From assembly GCA_006386115.1 (NCBI GenBank), contig VFIW01000035.1:124001-188000 (forward strand): a stretch of 64,000 bases of DNA, written 5' to 3'. Under the pieces are notes generated by a model that saw nothing but the letters and a program-made list of their open reading frames with translations, made no database searches and had not been told where the DNA came from. Source of the stretch: Globisporangium splendens (lineage: Eukaryota; Oomycota; Peronosporomycetes; Pythiales; Pythiaceae). The translations under genes and the position numbers were made by a program. Of this stretch, positions 9,125 to 18,224 are shown in pieces. How positions within the stretch are numbered: the stretch's first letter is position 1; every line of letters starts with the position of its first letter.

Positions 9125-10357
9125 TTACCAGACCATGCATCGTGGCTGCATCGCAAACGGGTCAAAGTACGGTCGCCGCAGCACACGCATTGGGTACTGC
9201 ACCATGAAGTACGGCATGCGGATCTCCAGCGTGCCGTCCTCGCTCAACACTTGCGACGCTTCGTCCATGTTCAGTACGTTCGCTGGAAAGCGCTCGGCGA
9301 TCTCGAACCGACCGAACGTCGGCACGCCACTGAACCGCGACACCATGATGTCCTTCTGCGTTGGACGCTTGACGCCAGAGATGCGGAGCACACCCGCGTG
9401 CTCGTTCCATTGCACGCTGAGGTCGTCACGGTCGACGCCGCGCAAGTTGGTGACGAGGTAGACGCCATCACGACGCTTCTGGATCTGGTAGTATGGACGC
9501 CAGACTGGAAGTGATCGGGCGTTGGTGTTGGTCTGTGGAAGACGGCGCAGCTGAGGTTCAGTCGCTTCAGCCATGACTTGTTCGTCTTCGTTGCCATCGT
9601 CAACGACTTCTTCTTCGTCGTCTTCGCCATCTTCGTCGTCGTTATCTTGCCGCTGTGGTTGGCCATTATCTTCTTCAGCTGGCTCATCGTCATCGCCTAC
9701 CATTTCCCAATCCTCGTCGTCCTCGTCACGCTCGTTATCCTCCTCGTCTTCATCAGTGTCGAACAATGGTTTCATCTGGGCATTGTCACCACCCTTGCTT
9801 TCCTGAGCCATGGACACGTCTTCTTCGTTGGCTTCTTCCGCTTCAGTAGCCTCAGGCTCCAACACGCTCGAGGTCGACTCGACGATGGCGACTGGTTCAG
9901 GCAGACGAGCGATCATCTGTTCGCCAAACTCCTTCAATTTGGCACTCTTCGCTGACAGCACATCAGCTGTAACCACAAGGCTCTGAATGAACACCACCAG
10001 CGCCTTGCGAGCCTCCTTCACTTCCGCGTTGCCAAAGCTGAGAATGTTGTCGAGTTCGCACAGATATCGCGTCAGCAGCTCACCCTGCTCCTTCGTTTGG
10101 TAGTCGAACGCACCCAGTTCCATGCGCATCTTCTTCACGATCTGATCGTACAGCGCGCGTTGCTCATGCTGTCGCATCTTGGCGAGTCGCATGCGGGTAT
10201 ACCAAGTCACACCGCAGACCATGGCTGCCATGTGCGCATACTGGTTTGGCAATCGCGAGGTCGTCTTGTCTTGCACTTGCTTGACCTTGGCGTCAATGGT
10301 GCGTAGCTTGTCGAGCTCCCGTTGAGTTTGTTGTTGTTGCTGTTGGTGAGCCTCCAT
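9125..10357 (-). CDS. BAG domain-HSP20 (alpha-crystallin) fusion protein, copy B
   Basis: Single exon, 410 residues. Residues 1-152 are identical to copy A: Q-rich start, coiled helix, then the BAG domain at about 65-140. Residues 153-285 are a divergent, very acidic linker that nevertheless retains DEDWEMVGDDD (W217-V220) at the same relative place as the W-x-x-V of copy A. Residues about 286-383 are the alpha-crystallin domain (GVLRISGVKR; DGTLEIRMPY), followed by a copy-specific C-terminal tail rich in aromatic, Pro and Arg residues (RRPYFDPFAMQPRCMVW). Role as for copy A: Hsp70 co-chaperone fused to a small heat-shock domain. The ORF is complete and has no introns. Paralogy with copy A is certain; function is inferred from domains. 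Confidence 0.87.
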   Translation of the reverse strand: MEAHQQQQQQTQRELDKLRTIDAKVKQVQDKTTSRLPNQYAHMAAMVCGVTWYTRMRLAKMRQHEQRALYDQIVKKMRMELGAFDYQTKEQGELLTRYLCELDNILSFGNAEVKEARKALVVFIQSLVVTADVLSAKSAKLKEFGEQMIARLPEPVAIVESTSSVLEPEATEAEEANEEDVSMAQESKGGDNAQMKPLFDTDEDEEDNERDEDDEDWEMVGDDDEPAEEDNGQPQRQDNDDEDGEDDEEEVVDDGNEDEQVMAEATEPQLRRLPQTNTNARSLPVWRPYYQIQKRRDGVYLVTNLRGVDRDDLSVQWNEHAGVLRISGVKRPTQKDIMVSRFSGVPTFGRFEIAERFPANVLNMDEASQVLSEDGTLEIRMPYFMVQYPMRVLRRPYFDPFAMQPRCMVW

Positions 10358-10413
10358 AGTTTGTGCGTTGTAGTTGTTGCTGATGTTGTCGCTTGTGTAG
10401 GACGCGGTAAGTT
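9903..10413 (-). repeat. 511-bp block identical to 8355-8865
   Basis: Partner of the block in copy A. The sequences outside it, both the acidic linker and the upstream promoter, are unrelated or strongly diverged, so this looks like gene conversion or a very recent partial duplication. Confidence 0.95.
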
Positions 10414-11132
10414 ATTGAATGAGCTCTCCACTGAGTCAGTCAGGATGCTGGCCGATGCACAGAATGGAGAGCTGTTGACGCCGTCAGTGAGTGATTGTCG
10501 CCGAGTGCATTCGAGATGATGATGGAATCGTGTTCGCGAATATTCCCGAAGAGAGGTTCGAGAAGCGCTACCTTCCTACAACACAATTATCGTAAGTTGC
10601 ACGAACGTTGCAGTAAAGCGCATTGTCAGCATTCCAAAATTACATCAAATTGACCAATCAACGTGCAGAATTGTTGAGAGAGATGTAGACGTGGCTCTCT
10701 CCAGAGCCAATCAATGCGCTCCATTTCATTGAGTTGGGCCATCTGAGCCCTACCCGCACTTCATCTTCTACCACCTTCGAATAGCGCCCATTCTTCTAAA
10801 ATTTCACACCAATTGACAGTTTCAATATGATAGTCCTTAGCTCTATGTATCGTTAAACCAATGGTTGAACCTCCTTTTCAGCTACTGACACAGCCAACAC
10901 CTCCAGACGGAGTGCCACCCATATGACTTATATCATCATCCCACACTCCATCCTGATACGTCCATGCCATCGCTCTGACGGTGTGTCACCGTGATGAGTG
11001 TATGTATGCACAGTGGATGGACTCGCTGGAAGAACACAAAGATCGCGCATCATTCGCCAAGTTTCCGCCCAAGCCGCACGCCTGACCGGAAACCCCCGCC
11101 CTCCCTCTTCATTCCCCTCATCTGCAGACGCC
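10414..11132. other. divergent intergenic region
   Basis: This 0.7 kb lies between the BAG-HSP20 copy B leader and the M17 aminopeptidase start. I see no gene. It is somewhat AT-richer than the coding sequence and must contain both promoters. Confidence 0.45.
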
Positions 11133-12758
11133 ATGGTGAGCTTCAACGCCGTGCTGAAGCGCGTGAACCGCGTGCTCGCGGTGGGCACCGTCGAGTCGCT
11201 CAAGGAGCAGGTGGCGTCGACCGACTCGTTCCTGCTGAACACGCTGACCAAGGCCAGCGGCAGCGACGGTGTCGTGCGCTTTGACGGTGCGCACGCCGCC
11301 AACCTCGTGCTGCTCAAGCACGCGATCGACACGCTGGCACCGACAACCGACAATGGTGCGAATGCGCAGTTGCTGCTCATCCGTGAAGGCTCGGACGGCG
11401 CTTTCCCAGTGACGCTCCATGCGCTGCCTACGCAGGTATCGCGCTCCAACACGCTTGCGCGACCACACTCGATCCACTCGTTTGTCAAGAACAACCGCGC
11501 GCTGGTCTCCAAGGCTGGAAGTGACAGTGAGAGCAACGATGAGGTTGTGCTCGTCGCGTTGTTGCTACCGAGCCACGCCGAGACGTGGTTTGCCGCCGGT
11601 GCCGCTGTCGCACGAGCTGCGCCAGCGTATCTGCACAAGAAAAAGAAGTCGAGCGGCTTGCCTGTCGATAACGCTGAGGAGTCCGTGAAGACGGACGCCG
11701 ACAAGCTTGCCGTTGTGTACGCGCACGACCTCAGCGAAAGCGACAAGGCGCTCATCCAACACACCGCTGACGGCATCCAATTGGCCGTGCGTCTCACAGA
11801 TGCGCCTCCAAACGAGCTGCACTCGGACGCGTTCATCGCCGAAGCGCTGCGTGTGGCGAAGCGCACGAACTCCAAGTCCGTGGTGATCCAGGGCGAAGAG
11901 CTGAAGAAGCGCGGATTTGGCGGCATCTACGGCGTCGGCAAGGCCGCGACGCACTTGCCAGCACTCGTTGCTTTGAGCCACTACCCGGAAGGCACGTCTG
12001 AGGCTACCAAGGGCGTCACGCTGGTCGGAAAGGGCATCGTGTACGACACAGGTGGTCTGTCGATCAAGACTGGTGGCTTCATGGTCGGCATGAAGCGCGA
12101 CATGGGCGGTGCCGCGGCGGTGCTGTCGGCGTTCGAAGCCGCGGTCTTGGCGAAGAACACGACGGACAAGACGCCATTGCACGTGATTCTGTGTATTGCG
12201 GAGAACTCGGTCGGTCCACTCGCGACGCGTCCAGACGACATTCACACGTTGTACTCGGGCAAGACGGTCGAGATCAACAACACGGACGCCGAAGGTCGCC
12301 TCGTGCTTGCTGACGGAGTCGCGTATGCGGCCAAACACCTGAACCCGAAGGTGATCGTCGACATGGCGACGCTCACGGGTGCGCAGGGCATCACGACGGG
12401 CCAACGCATCGGCGCCATCTACACGAACGACGAAGACCTCGAGCGCCTGGCGGTCAAAGCCGGCAAGGCGTCGGGCGACCTCGTGCACCCAGTGCCGTAC
12501 GCGCCTGAGTTCTACCGCGCAGAGTTCAAGTCCACGGTCGCAGACATGAAGAATTCGGTCAAGAATCGCACGAACGCGCAAGTGTCGTGCGCGGGTCAGT
12601 TTATCGGCAACCACCTTGGCGAGTACGAGACCACGGGTCGTTGGCTCCACGTCGATATGGCGTACCCGGTGTTCACGGCCGAGGACGAGCGCGCGACGGG
12701 CTTCGGCGTCGCGTTCATCCAGAGTCTGCTCAAGGAAATCGATGCCGCGGGCTGGTAG
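11133..12758 (+). CDS. M17 (leucyl) aminopeptidase, NPEPL1-like
   Basis: 541 residues, single exon, starting at MVSFNAVLK (an upstream in-frame extension to 10998 has no family likeness). It removes N-terminal residues from peptides using two metal ions. The M17 active site is complete: GKGIVYDTGGLSIK (metal-binding Lys and Asp, catalytic Lys), GMKRDMGGAA (metal Asp), and NNTDAEGRLVLADG (Asp, Glu and catalytic Arg). The loop after SIK (TGGFMVGMKRDMGG) resembles the animal NPEPL1 branch more than bacterial PepA. The N-terminal 170 residues form the poorly conserved regulatory domain. No signal peptide is evident, so a cytosolic hexamer is expected. Confidence 0.92.
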   Translation: MVSFNAVLKRVNRVLAVGTVESLKEQVASTDSFLLNTLTKASGSDGVVRFDGAHAANLVLLKHAIDTLAPTTDNGANAQLLLIREGSDGAFPVTLHALPTQVSRSNTLARPHSIHSFVKNNRALVSKAGSDSESNDEVVLVALLLPSHAETWFAAGAAVARAAPAYLHKKKKSSGLPVDNAEESVKTDADKLAVVYAHDLSESDKALIQHTADGIQLAVRLTDAPPNELHSDAFIAEALRVAKRTNSKSVVIQGEELKKRGFGGIYGVGKAATHLPALVALSHYPEGTSEATKGVTLVGKGIVYDTGGLSIKTGGFMVGMKRDMGGAAAVLSAFEAAVLAKNTTDKTPLHVILCIAENSVGPLATRPDDIHTLYSGKTVEINNTDAEGRLVLADGVAYAAKHLNPKVIVDMATLTGAQGITTGQRIGAIYTNDEDLERLAVKAGKASGDLVHPVPYAPEFYRAEFKSTVADMKNSVKNRTNAQVSCAGQFIGNHLGEYETTGRWLHVDMAYPVFTAEDERATGFGVAFIQSLLKEIDAAGW

Positions 12759-13174
12759 GCAGCAAAATCACGGTCTCTGTTTTTATATATGAGTAAAAGA
12801 GCCAGCAAGCAAATGGAGAAAGATACATGACTGGAGTTCACTTGTTGTGCTATGTGCTACTGTTTCGTGCTCGCTTGTAACGCGTTGAGGGCTGTTGTGA
12901 GCTGCTCTACTGCCTACAGATCACACGAAGAAGATCACAAGGTTACCATTATGCCTACGGCTCAAAAGCAACCATTTGCGGTCCGTAGTGGAGACGCACC
13001 ATTGCGTAGCATTGTCTGGAGGTGCGCAGCGGCTTGGAGTCCGACACAGATTCGACGCACGAGAGGCTCTCACCAGCGCTACTCAATAATGTGCAACACA
13101 TGCGCATGTACGGTTAGCATTGGATGCAGATGTACGCGTTGATATGATCAAGCAGCTTTCTGTATCCTGTGGTT
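12759..13174. other. intergenic, 416 bp
   Basis: The 3' ends of the aminopeptidase (plus) and the small orphan gene (minus) converge here. Open frames in this stretch show no recognisable domain, and I see no RNA gene. Confidence 0.4.
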
Positions 13175-13693
13175 TTACCTGTGGATCCATTTTTCAATGG
13201 CGTTGAGCTGCTCCAGTAACATTGCGCTGTTGTTGTTGTCAGATGAACAGTAAGTGATAGTCTTCCCATCTGCTACTGTCGGTGGTCTGCTGGTGGTCAT
13301 CGTTGCTTCGCTCTGTTGCTGCTGCTCGAAGAGCGCGAGGCGTGCACTGAAGCGCTCTTCCTGGTGCTGCCGCCACTCTTGTTGCGCGTGTCGAATCTGG
13401 TTGTCGATGTCGCGCACGGCATCAGGGTCGCGGAGTGTTCTTCGACGCTCTTCCGCATCATCGTCATCAAAGCTATTTGGTATATGCAGCCGGGGCTTCT
13501 CTGAATGCAGAGATAGCGCGCTGGAGCGGAAGTAATCGGTCTACGTAGATAGATCGAGAGCGTCAGGTACATGATGGAGAACAGGCATAGACTAAGACCA
13601 TCGTACTGTTGGAATGGCATCGCTCTGTAGTGGATCGTTGCGCGTCTTGACTGGCACCAGCGAAGCCAGCATCTGGCGTCGAGGTCGCGTCAT
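13175..13693 (-). CDS. small two-exon orphan protein, 150 aa
   Basis: Exon 1 (13607-13693) and exon 2 (13175-13540) join in frame across a 66-bp GT-AG intron (donor GTACGA, acceptor CTACGTAG). The start ATG has A at -3; an upstream in-frame ATG also exists in the open stretch. The product is charged and glutamine-rich: a basic head (MTRPRRQ), an acidic patch (SFDDDDAEERRRT), then a helix-forming stretch (HAQQEWRQHQEERFSARL) and a short tail ending EKWIHR. I do not recognise a family. The coding call rests on frame continuity across the splice and protein-like composition. The length suggests a small coiled-coil adaptor, but that is a guess. Confidence 0.55.
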
Positions 13694-14180
13694 TTTCAAA
13701 CGGAAGCCCCACACGCGTATGCATGCGATATGGAGCGAAACGTGCGCAAGGCAGCGTCCTATATTCCACATAAATAGCAGCCCACAAGTCTCAGTTTGGC
13801 ATTTGAAAAAGCTGACTTGAGAAAATGTGACAGAGAAACAGAGAGTAAAATACACAGAGCTCTGTAGTTCTCTGTTGGATCGAAATGGAAGGTACGTCTC
13901 AGCGTTGCTGTGTGCCAATTGAAGCAAAACAGAATGGTTTACTCTCTTCGCATGGGCTACGTGAACTGGGCTCCATCCTTGAGCATCCTCACTTCGGTTT
14001 TCACATTATTGTGTGACTCATTTTTCTGCTTCCCTTTGCACTGGACGGCAGCGCTCATTAGTTCTAATGACCATAATCGCCTGGCACGACGAAACTATGG
14101 ACTCAATATGCGAGGTATTCTCGCCAGCGCTTCTCATATATAGTCCGCACATCTCAACATTTCCCTTCGGATTCATTTAG
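13694..14180. other. intergenic, 487 bp
   Basis: This is the upstream region of the minus-strand orphan gene, followed by the broken 3' edge of the aldehyde dehydrogenase relic. I could support no gene here. Confidence 0.4.
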
Positions 14181-14547
14181 GCAGCACACCCACAGGCTCA
14201 CGATGGATGTACGAGAGTCCGGGCAAATTGGTGAGATCGGTCGTGACGCGCTCAGGAGCCGTCCAAGCGTCAAGGCAATCCAAGTGGTCCTGCACTTCGC
14301 CATACACCACCGAGAACTCGACCGCGTATGACTCGGTCGGGTGCTTGTGCAGATCCTTCCAGAGCGCCTCTTTCAGCGCCGGCTCGCCCTCTTGCAGTAG
14401 CGTTCACACCTGCTTTAGCAACTTCTTACGCGCCTGGAGATCGCGCGTGGCGCCAGTCTTGAAGTTTTCACGTAGCGACTTGACGTGCGCAGCGATGTCC
14501 TGGTTGGTGACATCGGGGATTTTGGCGCCTCCGCCTGCTGTGGGCAT
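14181..14547 (-). pseudogene. truncated ALDH3-type aldehyde dehydrogenase relic
   Basis: The frame starts at MPTAGGGAKIPDV and follows the N-terminal 120 or so residues of the intact ALDH at 61439-63055: DVTNQDIAAHVKSLRENFKT against DVSKQDIAATVAHLREHF, then LWKDLHKHPTES and LTNLPGLSYIHREPVGV. An in-frame TGA at 14404-14406 interrupts it after KKLLKQV. The match ends abruptly near 14181, before the cofactor-binding and catalytic parts. Family assignment is clear; it cannot encode an active enzyme. Confidence 0.85.
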
Positions 14548-14911
14548 GGCTGATGGAGGAGGATCTTTGTGTGCGAGAGGCTGCGGAATGCGATCTATGG
14601 AGAGAGAGAGAGATGCGGAAGAAAGAGCGCGATTTGGCTGTGGTCTACACGCTTCAACCCAGAGAAAAGTACACACAATGGCACAAGTGTGCTGACTGCA
14701 TCCAACGCGTCCAACGTAGCATTGAACGAACGGAACCGTCTCAGACGTCCACTTAACAGAGCTCATCGTAAAATAGAAGTCCGATATCGATGTGTACCGG
14801 TATTTCAATACAAATTTCACATTCAAAGTACCGGTTGGAACCGATAGTTTGGCTACTTTTTGATTACTGAAGCTGCTGGCATCTCTCATAATCAGAATCA
14901 GTTCTCCAGAA

Positions 14912-15003
14912 AAGGTCTGGAGCGTTGGTGTCGTGAGCTTCATGCCGCCGCCATGACCGCGCTTGCTGAGCATAACAGGGTGACAGCTCCCGTGCTTAAA
15001 TGA
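14912..15003 (-). pseudogene. fragment of ABHD1/3-like alpha/beta hydrolase
   Basis: The roughly 30-residue stretch FKHGSCHPVMLSKRGHGGGM, then KLTTPTLQTF, matches LKHGYRPVVFNKRGHGGMKL of the intact hydrolase at 26490-27739 almost residue for residue. Nothing of the flanking protein survives. It lies directly upstream of the ALDH relic on the same strand. Confidence 0.75.
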
Positions 15004-15679
15004 CCCTAGAGCACTGCAAACATGTTGTCGGTAAATGTCCACTAGCATGCTGCGTTTGAAGTGGATACTTTGGTGTCAACTTGATACCAAATTATCCGAG
15101 TCACACATTGTGCATGCGATGGCGATGAATGGAGCTGACCACCAGTGTGTTGGTGCCATGCCTTGTCTGGCTCGTAGCGGCCGCACGTGTGCTAGCGACA
15201 CGACCAGGAGAGTCACGACGTACGATGTGCCTGTGGCCAGCAACATTATGCCGTTTCAAGTTGAAGGACACGATTCCGGAGTGACCATCCCATGCTCTCG
15301 ACCAACAGTTTTACGCCATTCGCCCTTTGCTGCTGCCGTGCAAAGGACGAAGATAGAGGTGCACCTCAACCCACACACATACACCACGATCTCACTTTTT
15401 CTTAGCGATGTCGTCTCCACTTTGGACACCTCAACGCCATCGCAATGTTTTCGGCAAAGGAAAAGTATCAAATGTGATACTAATCAAATGAAGGCTGCAT
15501 GCTACAGCAAGTTGTGTTCTGCATGTTCCATCGTTGTGGTGCATCGGTGCTTGTTCCAACACGATTCTACGCGAACAATGTAATGTAGCCTGTCGCATTA
15601 TGTATACTATAACATGCATCGCACCTGAAGAAAATCAGTCTTTCTTTCTTTGCGTCATAATTAGAAGCAAGACGCCAAC
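15004..15679. other. intergenic, 676 bp
   Basis: Upstream region of the ATPase-actuator gene. It is AT-richer than the coding sequence. I see no gene, repeat or RNA. Confidence 0.4.
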
Positions 15680-16554
15680 ATGAAGGACGTCAAGGTGAGC
15701 ATTTAGCGCTCTCTCTTTGTCTCTCCATTCGCCCTGAATACGATGCACTATGGAGAAGCAATTGCCTCTGTATAATAACCGTTATATGCACTACGTATAC
15801 GTTCCGCTAATGCCGTCCTCAGGACTATCAGCAGCCCGCGGCGCTGGCCGATTTCATCGCGCAGGTGGGAGTGGACCCGTCGACGGGGCTCTCGCGCGAT
15901 GACGCGATGGCGCGACGAGCACTCTACGGCGCCAACCGCGTGACGCCGCCCGTAAACTGTCCCTCGTGGGTGTGCTGCTTGCTGCCGTGTCTGCTGCGCA
16001 CATCGTCCATGCAGGCGTATCACGCCGTGCTCCCGAAAGAAGCCACCGTGCGACGCAAAGTGACGGTGGGACCATCGGGCAAAGTGGCGACGCGCCGCAT
16101 GCGCATGGACGCCATGAGCCTCGTGTACGGCGACGTCGTGGAGCTCCAGCCGGGCGATCTCGTGAGCGCCGATATGCGCGTGATCGAGTGCTCGTCCGAC
16201 TGCCTCGTGGACCAGTCGGCGCTCGCAGGAGGTGACGATGACGACGATATGGAAGGAGGCGAGCGCTCGCGCGTCCGCAAACACGTCAGTCCCATGGACG
16301 CAGCGCTAGAAGACGGCAACAATGATCCATTAATGAGTCGCAACATTCTGCTCATGGCGTCCCGCGTGGTGCGCGGCAGCGCTGTCGCGGTGGTGATCGC
16401 CACTGGAGACCGCACGTTCTGGGGTCAATTGGTTGCGCACCATGAATGGCCTGTTCCGGCATCAACCTTCAAGCGAACGGGTCAGCACGAGGAGCACCAC
16501 CGCTTAGTAAAGCATAGTGCCACCAAGAGCAAAAGCGCAGAGGTCATCGTATAA
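15680..16554 (+). CDS. stand-alone P-type ATPase actuator-domain protein, 2 exons
   Basis: Exon 1 (15680-15694, only 15 nt: MKDVK) joins exon 2 (15823-16554) across a 128-bp intron, giving 248 residues. Exon 2 begins with a cation-ATPase N-terminal motif (GLSRDDAMARRALYGANRV) and continues into the actuator (A) domain of P2-type pumps: LVYGDVVELQPGDLVSADMR, VDQSALAGG, then SRNILLMASRVVRGSAVAVV and ATGDRTFWGQL. The membrane helices M1-M10, the phosphorylation motif DKTGT and the nucleotide domain are all absent. The A-domain TGES loop reads AGGD, so the dephosphorylation glutamate is gone. The gene ends cleanly with a stop. It could be a regulatory decoy or a gene remnant; the family origin is confident. 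Confidence 0.75.
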
Positions 16555-16708
16555 CTATCGTCTAACGCGCGCTCTCCAACAAAGTGTCTTTATTCTTCTT
16601 CTCTTTAAACGAGGGGAATCGTGGATTATAGCATCGCTGATGTCGCTCTCCTGAACTCCTGACAAAGCGGCTCGTGTCTAGCGAGTCTGTGCGGCCACGT
16701 GAATGCAA

Positions 16709-17997
16709 TTAACGTCGTCGCGCACCGCCACCAGCGGTAGGAGCAGCAGCACCTGCAGGTGCAGGCGCGCCGCCGTCCGACCCAAACAGACTGAAGAGCA
16801 CGAGCGGAAGCACAAAGTACCACTGCAACACAAGGACAAAGATTACAAGTGAGGTACGTTAGTCAAAGCACCAAGAAGGCTACGACATGTGCGTTTCCGG
16901 TGTGCTGCACGTACGTATTTGCGCAAGAACGACTGGTTTTCCACTTCTTCGGCTGGTTCGTCGTCCGATTTGATCGGCTTGACACCCTGCGGCGCGCGCT
17001 CTTTCTTCGGTGCGATCTGCTTTGGAGGGCTACACACAATTGCAGTAGATATAGCAATTGTTGAGTTGGTGGGCATGGCCACTACTTAAACGGAGGAACG
17101 ATCGCAATGAATGCAACGCACCTTGGTCCACTCTGCGCCTTCAACACGTTGCCGAATGCGCCAAACTTGACATTCTTCAAGTCACGCTGTTGCACGACGC
17201 ATACGGCAGATCAGACACCATTCTTTACTTATGTTGACGAAGGAAATGACAAACACGCAGGCCACCACCCCTTACCTTTTTGTACTCGACGCACGCCGCA
17301 GGTGGCACATACGGTGTCAGGTATTCAATCGCCACAAGTTTGCCAGTGTCCGACAGGTGGAACGCAAAGTTCTCGCGCATGCGCGTACCAGCGAGCATGC
17401 ACTACACAGCAACAATAGGCAAGTATCCACGAGGTCAGCGCCGTAATAAAGCATGACCAAATACAGTTGAACCTGACACGCACCATTGGGATGGAGGTCA
17501 TAACGTACGGAGACGTTGGGTCCGCGGGGTCCGAGCGCGCGCGCACAATGTAGTGGCGGTTCTTCTGCAGCAGCATCTCGAGGTAGTCGGTATCGTCGCT
17601 CGACAAGTTTGGGAGCTCCGAAAACGTCACCTTGGGCTTGGGCAGCGTCGCGCTGAGTACGATCTCCACGTTGCCGCGCAGCGTGAAGCTCGCGCCGCTG
17701 GCCTTCGACGGGATGTTGTGCTCGAGCGCAAACTCGAAGCGCGAGTCCACGTCGCTGCTGCGCGTGATGCGCTCATCAAATTCCTCGCCGAATTCTTCCT
17801 TGAACCTGCATAGTGAGCCATGATGTGATCCAATTAGACGCCTATTGCGGCTGTCATTCGCCTTTAATAGCATGGAGATCTGCAGCACACGGCACACACT
17901 CTGCGTTCTCGACTTCGCGCGGGTCTGCGACCGCGGGGGCGACCGCCACGAGCGCCAGCAGCGCCGCGAGCACGAGCAGCGCCACGTGCATCTTCAT
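16709..17997 (-). CDS. EMC10: ER membrane protein complex subunit 10 (EMC10), 6 exons
   Basis: Exons on the minus strand: 17900-17997, 17484-17805, 17276-17401, 17122-17186, 16915-17029 and 16709-16822. All five introns (82-94 bp) are GT-AG and keep frame, giving 279 residues. A signal peptide (MKMHVALLVLAALLALVAVA) leads a lumenal beta-rich domain with the EMC10 core: LLQKNRHYIVRARSD, YVMTSIPMCMLAG, LSDTGKLVAIEY. The C-terminal part has the family motif NQSFLRKYWYFVLPLVLFSL (tail membrane helix), matching QKSFFAKYWMYIIP of animal EMC10, then an Ala/Gly-rich end. Role: part of the insertase that puts tail-anchored and multipass proteins into the ER membrane. It converges with the ATPase-like gene. 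Confidence 0.88.
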
Positions 17998-18224
17998 GCT
18001 TCCTATCGGTTTGTATGAGGGGGAGGAAATGGTCTTGAGACAACAAGGTGTCCCTCATGGTCCTATGTTTACGTGTGTCACACCAATGAGTGCAGCCTAA
18101 AGTAGCGTGATTGATGTTGATTTGGGTAAGTGGTACAGTGTACCATCGGCAAGGAACACGTGCGTGAGGCACACTCAAATGGCTGATTGGCTCAGAACTA
18201 ATTTAGACGCACGAGCAGCCAACG

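Noticed and set aside
11565..12650. 361-codon minus-strand ORF
   Set aside because: Antisense shadow of the M17 aminopeptidase, Arg-rich and without domains.
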